A program made the translations under genes and the position numbers. Below, one piece after another: positions 54,741-62,326 of a DNA stretch of 64,000 nt. Each line of letters opens with the position of its first letter. Position 1 is the first letter of the stretch. The stretch comes from Zobellia uliginosa (GTDB lineage: Bacteria; Bacteroidota; Bacteroidia; Flavobacteriales; Flavobacteriaceae). The notes below the pieces were generated by a model. The model worked only from the letters and a program-made list of their open reading frames with translations. It did not search any database and was not told the origin of the DNA. The stretch spans positions 88,747 through 152,746 of the forward strand of contig NZ_JAHKPY010000001.1 of NCBI RefSeq assembly GCF_018860745.1. The letters run 5' to 3'.

Positions 54741-55853
54741 ATGAGAATAGGTTATGATGCCAAAAGAATTTTTCACAATAGAACAGGTCTAGGTAATTAC
54801 GGACGCGACATTTTGCGTATTTTAAATTCGTATCCGGAATTAAAAGAATTTTACCTTTTTAACACCAAAACACCTAGTGTAGACAGAAAAATTGCTTTAG
54901 AAAAATCTACAATTGTTTACCCTACTGGTTGGTTTTGGAAAAACTTTCCTTCCTTATGGCGGTTGTTTGGTCAATGGACTCAAATAAATAACCTAAAATT
55001 AGATTGGTATCATGGATTATCCGGAGAAATACCCATTCAATTTAAAAAACAAGGTACTTCCAGAATAGTTACCATACACGATCTTATTTTTATAAGTCAC
55101 CCTAAGTATTATAACTTTTGGGACCGCGTAATATATAGATTAAAATTTTACTACGCTGTACATGCCTCTGAACATATTGTAGCAATTAGCGAACAAACAA
55201 AAAGAGATATTGTAAGATTTCTAAAGGTTTCTCCTGAAAAGATTACCGTAATTTATCAAGGGTGTCATAATGCATTTAAAACATCATATACGCAAGATGA
55301 TAAACAAAATATACGAAAAAGATTCAATCTTCCAGAACAGTTTATACTAAATGTCGGTACCATACAAGAGCGTAAAAATGTATTGGCCATTGTAAAGGCA
55401 ATACAGGGCACAACATATCATTTAGCATTGGTTGGAGGTGAAAAATCCTATGCAAAAAAGGTTCATAAATATATTGATGAGCACCAAATGAAAAACCAAG
55501 TAACGTTTGTCAAAAAGATAAGTGTAAATGATCTAGCTATATTATACCAGGCCGCAACGCTACTGTGTTACCCGTCATACTGCGAAGGATTTGGTATTCC
55601 TCTAATTGAAGCTCTTTTTAGTAAAATACCGGTAATTGTAACTAAAGGAGGTTGTTTTCCAGAAGCAGCTGGGCCTGACGCCCTTTATGTTGACCCGGAC
55701 AACACTGATGAAATTTATAAAAATATTAAAAAGCTATATGACCATCCCGAACTAAGAAAAGAGTTGACTGCCAAAGGCTTCTCGTATGTACAAAAGTTCA
55801 ACGATGAAAATGTTGGAGATAATCTTATTGCTCTTTATAAAAAGTTAGGATAA
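54741..55853 (+). CDS. GT4 family glycosyltransferase 1
   Basis: 370 residues from the ATG at 54741 (MRIGYDAKRIF); a TTG three codons upstream is not needed. The GT4 pattern includes RTGLGNYGRD (acceptor side), VTIHDLIF, VGTIQERKN and PSYCEGFGIPLIEAL with the E-x7-E nucleotide-sugar motif. The stop is immediately followed by the next start, so genes from here to 58790 form an operon. It most likely adds a hexose to LPS core or a similar glycan. Confidence 0.88.
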   Translation: MRIGYDAKRIFHNRTGLGNYGRDILRILNSYPELKEFYLFNTKTPSVDRKIALEKSTIVYPTGWFWKNFPSLWRLFGQWTQINNLKLDWYHGLSGEIPIQFKKQGTSRIVTIHDLIFISHPKYYNFWDRVIYRLKFYYAVHASEHIVAISEQTKRDIVRFLKVSPEKITVIYQGCHNAFKTSYTQDDKQNIRKRFNLPEQFILNVGTIQERKNVLAIVKAIQGTTYHLALVGGEKSYAKKVHKYIDEHQMKNQVTFVKKISVNDLAILYQAATLLCYPSYCEGFGIPLIEALFSKIPVIVTKGGCFPEAAGPDALYVDPDNTDEIYKNIKKLYDHPELRKELTAKGFSYVQKFNDENVGDNLIALYKKLG

Positions 55854-56933
55854 ATGGGGTCTATTTGCTTTTTTAATACGGTCACGTCATGGGGCGGAGG
55901 AGAAAAATGGCATTTTGAAGTGAGCCAATACCTTCATTCTAAAGGGATTCCTGTTTTTGTAGTAGGACATCCGAAAAGTGTTCTTTTGAAAAAATTAAAA
56001 AACACTGATATTCCTTACAAAGCTATTGCACTATCCAACCTGAGTTTTATAAATCCCGTAAAAAGATCAGCTGTTAAAGAATGTCTTAAAAATCGTTCTG
56101 TAGATACGCTAATCTTGAATCTATCTAGCGACGTAAAGATTGCAGGACCTATTGCCAAAGCACTAAATATACCTAGAATCATATATAGACGTGGTAGTGC
56201 CATTCCCGTTAAAAATACGTTTCTCAATAGATATTTATTTAAAAATGTACTTACGGAAATTCTTGCTAATTCCTTTGCTACTAAAAAAACCATTTTAGAG
56301 AACAACCCTAACCTTTTTCCAAGTGACAAAATTACTGTCATTTACAATGGAGTAGAGATACCCGAACAATTAACAACAACAACATCCAATTCTCAAAAAA
56401 AAGCTATTACGCTTGTGAATCTGGGTCGATTGGAATTTCAAAAAAATCAAGGATTTTTGTTAGATGTTGCCAAAAAATTAATTCAAAAACGAATTAGTTT
56501 TAAAATGGTCATAGGTGGTGATGGACGCTTAAAAAACGAACTGCAATCAAGAATAGATAGTGAGGGCTTATCAAACCACGTAGAGCTTTATGGGTTTGTG
56601 GATAAACCCTACACGTTTCTTTCACAAGGCGATGTTTTTTTGCTTTCATCCCATTGGGAAGGTTTTGGCTATGTTCTTGCAGAAGCAGCTCTATGTAACA
56701 TGCCATCTGTAGCGTTTAACCTCAGTAGTAATCCAGAAGTAGTCTTACATGAAAAAACCGGCCTATTAACTACTCCTAACGATGTAGATGGTTTTGTTGA
56801 TGCTATTAATACATTTTATCAAAATAGATCATTAATTAGCTTAATGGGCAATGCAGGAAGAGAACATATTATAGAGCAATTTGAAAAATCAAAAATATTA
56901 AAGGAAATAGAAGCATACTTGAAATATGAATAG
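55854..56933 (+). CDS. GT4 family glycosyltransferase 2
   Basis: 359 residues. Motifs are TSWGGGEKWHFEVSQYL at the N-terminus, NLGRLEFQKN, VIGGDGRLKNEL and SSHWEGFGYVLAEAAL (E-x7-E). ANSFATKK marks the typical middle of waaG-like enzymes. It starts directly after its upstream gene and overlaps the next by 8 bp. Confidence 0.89.
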   Translation: MGSICFFNTVTSWGGGEKWHFEVSQYLHSKGIPVFVVGHPKSVLLKKLKNTDIPYKAIALSNLSFINPVKRSAVKECLKNRSVDTLILNLSSDVKIAGPIAKALNIPRIIYRRGSAIPVKNTFLNRYLFKNVLTEILANSFATKKTILENNPNLFPSDKITVIYNGVEIPEQLTTTTSNSQKKAITLVNLGRLEFQKNQGFLLDVAKKLIQKRISFKMVIGGDGRLKNELQSRIDSEGLSNHVELYGFVDKPYTFLSQGDVFLLSSHWEGFGYVLAEAALCNMPSVAFNLSSNPEVVLHEKTGLLTTPNDVDGFVDAINTFYQNRSLISLMGNAGREHIIEQFEKSKILKEIEAYLKYE

Positions 56934-57699
56934 GAAGGAGAAGATTTCGGGCTTACTTATTACCCTCAACGAAGAAAAGCACATTGATGCTGTTTTGCAA
57001 AACCTATCGTTTTGTGATGAGATTATCGTGGTTGACTCGTTCAGTACGGATGGTACGGTAGAGATCATTAAAAAGTACTCCAATGTTCAGCTAATTCAAC
57101 GGTCCTTTAAAAATTATACAGACCAAAAGCAATTTGCTTTAAATCAAGCAACTCATAATTGGATACTGTTCATGGATGCAGATGAAAGGGTGCCCCCTGA
57201 ACTTCAAAAAGAAATCATTAATGAAATTGAAACAGCATCCAAGCCTGCTTCGGCCTATTATTTCTTACGTATTTTTATGTATAAGCAAAAGGTATTGCGT
57301 TTTAGTGGATGGCAAACAGATAAAAATTATCGCCTATTTCAAAAAAGCAAAGTTCAATTCGTTTCCGATAGAATTGTACATGAAACCTTAGAAGTAAACG
57401 GAGAATCAAAAACCTTGAAAAATAAACTTATACATTACTCTTTTAATAATTATGATGAGTATAAGTCCAAGATGGTAAAATATGGCAAAATGAAGGCCAG
57501 AGAGTCTTTTGATGCTGGCAAAAAAGCAAGATGGTATCATTCCATATTTAGACCATCTTGGAAATTTATAAATCATTTTATACTTAGATTGGGTTTTTTA
57601 GATGGAAAAAAAGGTATTGTCATTTCCTACTTAAATGCTCTTGGTGTTTATACTAGATATAAAGAATTAAAACGCTTGTACACTATTAACGATAAATGA
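56926..57699 (+). CDS. WaaE/KdtX-like GT2 glycosyltransferase, copy B
   Basis: 257 residues. It has ISGLLITLNEEKHIDA, DEIIVVDSFSTDGTVE, WILFMDADERVP and FSGWQTDKNYRLFQKS; compared with copy A it lacks about 20 C-terminal residues. Both copies probably use a similar donor in LPS-core assembly. It overlaps the genes before (8 bp) and after (4 bp). Confidence 0.9.
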   Translation: MNRKEKISGLLITLNEEKHIDAVLQNLSFCDEIIVVDSFSTDGTVEIIKKYSNVQLIQRSFKNYTDQKQFALNQATHNWILFMDADERVPPELQKEIINEIETASKPASAYYFLRIFMYKQKVLRFSGWQTDKNYRLFQKSKVQFVSDRIVHETLEVNGESKTLKNKLIHYSFNNYDEYKSKMVKYGKMKARESFDAGKKARWYHSIFRPSWKFINHFILRLGFLDGKKGIVISYLNALGVYTRYKELKRLYTINDK

Positions 57700-58790
57700 A
57701 AACCAAAACAAAAAAAATAATCTTCTTTTGTCCTACTAAAAATTGGGGTGGCATAGAAAAAAATGTGTTGCTAAGAGCTCGTCACCTTAGTAAAAAAGAT
57801 TATCACGTAGTTATAGTTTTACTTAAAAACACTTTTGAAGATAAATTTTCAAATCTTGAAAATGTGACAGTCCACACCGTAACAAAACGTGGGGGCGATT
57901 TAAATTTTGCCGTGGTACGCAATTATATGCAACTCATTCAAAAATTTAAACCTTTTACTGTTTTTGCTGCACTAAAACGCGATTGGTGGCTGGTTTCTCT
58001 TGCTGCTCATTTAAAAAAAGTCCCTAATACTATACTATATTTAGGCAACATCAGGAAAATTAGGACCAGTCTTAAGTACCGTCTTGTATTCAAAACTTTT
58101 AAAGCTAAAGTATTAGTAAATAGTGATTCGCTTAAATCGGATTTATTACAGAACAGTATTTATTTTAATCGTAAAAACTTGTTCAGGATTTATAATGGTA
58201 TAGAATTACCCCAGACAAAAGAAATTGCGGATTGGAAACCCATAAAGGAATTGAATATTTCTACGGACAACTTCTTAGTAGGTGTTGCAGGTTGGTTGAA
58301 TTATAGAAAAGGATTTGACCTTCTTCCTAAAATTCTAGAAAAACTTCCTCAGAATGTGCATATAGTCCATGCTGGTACTGGAGGATTTGAATTAGACATG
58401 ACAGAAATTCTGGCACAGTATCCAGAAATGTCAGAACGGATTCATTTTTTGGGTCATGTTAATGAAATGGAGCAATTTTTTCAACATATTGACCTATTCC
58501 TACTTTGTTCTAGAGAAGAAGGTATGGCCAATGTCCTATTGGAAGCTCTAAGTCACGGAAAATCTATAATATCCACAAAAGTACCTGGAAGCGAAGAATT
58601 ATTGGACAATGGCATCTTTGGTATCCTCACAGAAATCGATGATGTTTCGGCTATGGCCAATGGTATAAATGCTATTTTAGAACGAAAGATAACTTTTGAC
58701 CCTGAATTTTTACAACAAAGGATAGCCCAGACATTTTCATTTGAAAATATGATGAATAATACAGAATCATTACTATTTCCGAACAAATAA
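57696..58790 (+). CDS. GT4 family glycosyltransferase 3
   Basis: 364 residues. The N-terminus FFCPTKNWGGIEKNV, the middle LVNSDSLKSDL and the C-terminal half VGVAGWLNYRKGFDLL, IVHAGTGGFELDM and CSREEGMANVLLEALSHGKS show a GT4 enzyme with the E-x7-E motif. ATGA overlap with the GT2 gene shows coupling. It is the last of the glycosyltransferase operon. Confidence 0.88.
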   Translation: MKTKTKKIIFFCPTKNWGGIEKNVLLRARHLSKKDYHVVIVLLKNTFEDKFSNLENVTVHTVTKRGGDLNFAVVRNYMQLIQKFKPFTVFAALKRDWWLVSLAAHLKKVPNTILYLGNIRKIRTSLKYRLVFKTFKAKVLVNSDSLKSDLLQNSIYFNRKNLFRIYNGIELPQTKEIADWKPIKELNISTDNFLVGVAGWLNYRKGFDLLPKILEKLPQNVHIVHAGTGGFELDMTEILAQYPEMSERIHFLGHVNEMEQFFQHIDLFLLCSREEGMANVLLEALSHGKSIISTKVPGSEELLDNGIFGILTEIDDVSAMANGINAILERKITFDPEFLQQRIAQTFSFENMMNNTESLLFPNK

Positions 58791-58805
58791 TACGTGAGTT
58801 AAACC

Positions 58806-59366
58806 ATGAACGAAGAAATCAACAAATGCATAGAAGTGTTGCAAAATGGTGGCCTTATTCTTTATCCAACGGATACCATTTGGGGTATTGGTTGTGATGC
58901 CACTAATGAGGAAGCCGTAAAGAGAGTCTATGACCTAAAGAAAAGGAAAGATAGCAAAGCTCTTATTTGCCTCGTTGCTAATGACGTAATGTTAGAAAGA
59001 ACTGTGGAAGAAGTTCCTGAAGTTGCTTACGATATTATAGACCTTTCAACTAAACCTACTACCATTATCTATGACAAGCCAAAAGGAGTAGCAAAAAATC
59101 TATTTGCTGAAGATAATACCTTGGCTATTAGAGTTGCTTCCGATAAATTCTGTAGATATCTTATTAATAAGTTCAAAAAACCTATCGTTTCTACCTCTTC
59201 TAACCTTTCAGGTAAACCTACTCCCAAAAGTTTTAACGAAATAGACCCTGTTATTTTAAAAGGTGTAGACTATGTGGTAAATTTGCAGCCCGAACAAAAA
59301 TCGGCAGTACCATCAGCTATAATAAAACTAGGTAACGATGGTACCGTTAAGATTATTCGGAAGTAA
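58806..59366 (+). CDS. L-threonylcarbamoyladenylate synthase (YrdC/Sua5 family)
   Basis: 186 residues, the short TsaC-type without the Sua5 C-terminal domain. YPTDTIWGIGCDA, KKRKDSKALICLV, TTIIYDKPKGVA and STSSNLSGKPTP are the family motifs that bind ATP, threonine and bicarbonate. It makes the precursor for t6A37 in ANN-decoding tRNAs. It lies 15 bp after the GT operon and before another tRNA-related gene. Confidence 0.93.
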   Translation: MNEEINKCIEVLQNGGLILYPTDTIWGIGCDATNEEAVKRVYDLKKRKDSKALICLVANDVMLERTVEEVPEVAYDIIDLSTKPTTIIYDKPKGVAKNLFAEDNTLAIRVASDKFCRYLINKFKKPIVSTSSNLSGKPTPKSFNEIDPVILKGVDYVVNLQPEQKSAVPSAIIKLGNDGTVKIIRK

Positions 59367-59393
59367 CCTAAAATGCAATATATCTAGTTTTCT

Positions 59394-60833
59394 GTGCTAG
59401 AATTTAAAATTAAACTTTTGAACCATATACAAGCACTTTCCAACCCAATATTTAAAATCGTTTCTCAAGCAGCAGATGAACTTGGGCTGGATTGTTATGT
59501 AATTGGTGGCTTTGTAAGGGACTATCTTCTGGATAGAGGCACTCATAAAGACATAGATATTGTTGCCATAGGAAGCGGTATAGAATTGGCAAGAAAGGTA
59601 GCATCTTTACTTAAGGAACAACCAAAAGTGAGTGTTTTCAAAAATTTTGGCACCGCTATGTTGAGGCATGGTGACGTGGAATTGGAATTTGTTGGTGCCC
59701 GTAAAGAAAGTTATCATAGAGATAGTCGCAAACCTGTTGTTGAAGATGGTACGCTAGCGGACGATCAAAACCGTCGCGATTTTACTATAAATGCCTTAGC
59801 CATATCTCTAAACCTCAACAATTACGGAGATTTGTTGGATCCTTTTAATGGTATTTCTGATTTAGAATCGAAAATTATCCGAACACCTCTAGAACCAGGT
59901 ATTACGTACTCGGATGATCCATTGCGTATGATGCGGGCCATACGTTTTGCAACGCAACTAGATTTCCAAATTGAACAAAATTCTTTACAGGCTATCACAG
60001 ATAATAAAGAACGAATTCGGATTATTTCAAAAGAACGTATTGTAGATGAGCTAAATAAAATTCTATCAAGTAACGTACCTTCATTAGGATTCTCACTACT
60101 TCATAAAACTGGACTCCTACCCTTTATTATGCCGGAACTTGTTGCGCTACAAGGAATAGAAGAAATTGAAGGTCAGCGTCATAAAGATAATTTCTGGCAT
60201 ACTTTAGAAGTGGTTGATAACATTTCTAAAACCACCAACAACCTCTGGTTACGTTGGGCTGCATTACTGCACGATATTGGAAAAGCACCTACAAAAAAAT
60301 TCCATAAAAAAATTGGGTGGACCTTTCACGGGCATGAGTTTGTAGGATCAAAAATGGTATACAGACTTTTTAAGCGACTACGGATGCCATTAAATGACAA
60401 AATGAAATTCGTTCAAAAAATGGTCCTAATGAGTTCTAGGCCTATTGTACTTTCTGAGGATTATGCTACGGATTCAGCCGTACGCAGGTTAGTTTTTGAT
60501 GCCGGCGAAAATGTTGAAGACCTTATGACCCTTTGCGAAGCTGATATCACCACAAAAAACCCAAAAAAACAGAGAAGGTATAAGAACAACTTCAAAATCG
60601 TTCGGCAAAAAATTATCGAAGTAGAAGAACGTGACAGCATTCGTAAATTTCAACCCCCTGTAAGTGGCGAAGAAATTATGGAAACTTTCAATTTAAAACC
60701 TTCAAAAGAGATAGGAATAATCAAAGAAGCCATCAAAGAGGCTATTTTGGAAGGAGAAATCCCTAATGAATACGAAGCTGCAAAAGAATTTATGTTGGCA
60801 AAAGGTAAGGCTATAGGCCTCACACCGTCTTAA
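59394..60833 (+). CDS. CCA-adding/poly(A) polymerase-type tRNA nucleotidyltransferase with HD domain
   Basis: 479 residues from GTG at 59394. The nucleotidyltransferase head has YVIGGFVRDYLLDRG and the catalytic DIDIV; RRDFTINALA and DDPLRMMRAIRFA bind nucleotides. A C-terminal HD domain (LLHDIGKAPT) is as in E. coli CCA enzyme. It probably adds CCA to tRNA 3' ends. It follows the t6A gene by 27 bp, and both deal with tRNA maturation. Confidence 0.92.
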   Translation: MLEFKIKLLNHIQALSNPIFKIVSQAADELGLDCYVIGGFVRDYLLDRGTHKDIDIVAIGSGIELARKVASLLKEQPKVSVFKNFGTAMLRHGDVELEFVGARKESYHRDSRKPVVEDGTLADDQNRRDFTINALAISLNLNNYGDLLDPFNGISDLESKIIRTPLEPGITYSDDPLRMMRAIRFATQLDFQIEQNSLQAITDNKERIRIISKERIVDELNKILSSNVPSLGFSLLHKTGLLPFIMPELVALQGIEEIEGQRHKDNFWHTLEVVDNISKTTNNLWLRWAALLHDIGKAPTKKFHKKIGWTFHGHEFVGSKMVYRLFKRLRMPLNDKMKFVQKMVLMSSRPIVLSEDYATDSAVRRLVFDAGENVEDLMTLCEADITTKNPKKQRRYKNNFKIVRQKIIEVEERDSIRKFQPPVSGEEIMETFNLKPSKEIGIIKEAIKEAILEGEIPNEYEAAKEFMLAKGKAIGLTPS

Positions 60834-61101
60834 ACAAGGCTTATTTACATTTATCGAATCATCACAAAAAAAAGATAGAAAGCCGCTGTAACAATAGAGC
60901 TCATATTCTAGCGTTTTACTGTTGAGACACAATGAAAAGGACTTTCCTATAGATTTAACCGTTTTATGTATTAACGACATTTTTTAAAGTTGTACCGATT
61001 AATTTTGGCTGTCAACGATAAGAATAGTCCTAAGTGCTAGAAATAAATATCTTTACAACGGTAAATTCAAGATTATCCCCTTTTTATCCAATAAAAAAGT
61101 C

Positions 61102-62040
61102 ATGAAAAAATTCCTCCTAATTGCACTCTTGACCGCTACTACCCTTGGTGGTCTTAGAGCTCAGCAAGATGCCCAATATACGCAATATATGTACAACCCT
61201 ATGGCCATTAACCCGGCTTATGCAGGTTCACGCGGTGTTTTTAGCATAGCAGGAATGCACCGCTCCCAATGGGTTGGTGTAGAAGGAGCCCCAGCAACGC
61301 AAACCCTCAATTTTCACACTCCCGTTTCAGATAGGGTTGGTATTGGTCTTTCTATAGTTAATGATGATATAGGAAACGGAACAAGCCAAGAAACCTATTT
61401 TGATGGCGTTTTTTCATATAATATACCCCTTTCAAGAGAAGCAAAATTAGCTTTTGGTTTAAAAGCAAGTGCACATATTTTAAATTTGGATTTTAGTAAG
61501 TTATCTAACTATAATAATGAGGTCTCAGGTACGGGCCTAACGAATATTGATAATAAGTTATCTCCAAATTTTGGGGCTGGTGTGTATTATTACAATGAAC
61601 AATTCTATGTAGGCCTATCCGTTCCAAATTTTTTGGCTACCAAACATTTTGACGGTGATGCCTCCAGCTCTTCATTCTTAGCTAAAGAACGTATGAATTT
61701 TTATTTGATTACCGGCTATGTATATGAGCTTAATCAAAGATGGCAATTTAAACCGACCCTACTAATGAAAGCTGTCAACGGAGCCCCTCTACAAGTAGAT
61801 GTTTCAGCTAATTTTATGTTTAACAATAAATTTATTTTAGGAGCTGGTTATAGATGGGATGGTGCTTTAAGCGCCCTTTTCGGTTTCCAGCCATCTGATC
61901 AAATATTATTGGGCCTCGCTTATGATAGAGAAGTTACGGAATTAGGAGGTTCCCGATTTAATGATGGCTCCTTTGAAGTATTTTTAAGGTATGAATTCCG
62001 CTCTCGTTACAGAAGAAATATAGCTCCAAGATTCTTTTAA
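61102..62040 (+). CDS. PorP/SprF family type IX secretion-associated outer membrane protein
   Basis: 312 residues with a signal peptide (ending LRAQ). QYTQYMYNPMAINPAYAGSRG is the family hallmark, here read as QDAQYTQYMYNPMAINPAYA in part. The rest is a beta-barrel with a final aromatic residue (RFF). PorP/SprF proteins anchor or secrete a specific type IX cargo, as SprF does for SprB in Flavobacterium johnsoniae. The next gene encodes a large adhesin, the expected cargo. Confidence 0.94.
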   Translation: MKKFLLIALLTATTLGGLRAQQDAQYTQYMYNPMAINPAYAGSRGVFSIAGMHRSQWVGVEGAPATQTLNFHTPVSDRVGIGLSIVNDDIGNGTSQETYFDGVFSYNIPLSREAKLAFGLKASAHILNLDFSKLSNYNNEVSGTGLTNIDNKLSPNFGAGVYYYNEQFYVGLSVPNFLATKHFDGDASSSSFLAKERMNFYLITGYVYELNQRWQFKPTLLMKAVNGAPLQVDVSANFMFNNKFILGAGYRWDGALSALFGFQPSDQILLGLAYDREVTELGGSRFNDGSFEVFLRYEFRSRYRRNIAPRFF

Positions 62041-62260
62041 ATAATAGGCTTTCTTACAAATGTTCTAGGCTCATTTTAACAATGGGCTAAAATCCATATA
62101 CTTTACTATTTATTTTCGCTTTTTACAGAACCTTTAAAAAATCTATTAGACAACAGGATTATCCCACATATTAAGAGCTCTTTACATCTAGTTTTTTACA
62201 CTATACAACATATAATTTGCAAGGTCTTAGAGCCTGATTACATTTATGCCACAACGTTGT

Positions 62261-62308
62261 AAGTCTTTTGTTTACTGGCAGCATAGACTGCCATTGAACA
62301 AAAGACTT
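62261..62308 (+). promoter_or_regulatory. Long hairpin just upstream of the adhesin start
   Basis: Outer arms aagtcttttgtt (62261-62272) and aacaaaagactt (62297-62308) pair perfectly over 12 bp. Inner arms tggcag and ctgcca pair over 6 bp around a 6-base loop, with a 3/3 internal bulge between. It ends 18 bp before the proposed TTG start. Only a weak T-tract follows (ttattaaat), so it is at best a leaky terminator; translation or processing control is possible. Confidence 0.7.
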
Positions 62309-62326
62309 TATTAAATACATTCCCTC

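Noticed and set aside
60834..61101. tRNA or small RNA gene between the CCA enzyme and porP-like gene
   Set aside because: No cloverleaf or T-loop consensus is present; a TAATTTTG box at 61000 lacks a well-placed TTG.
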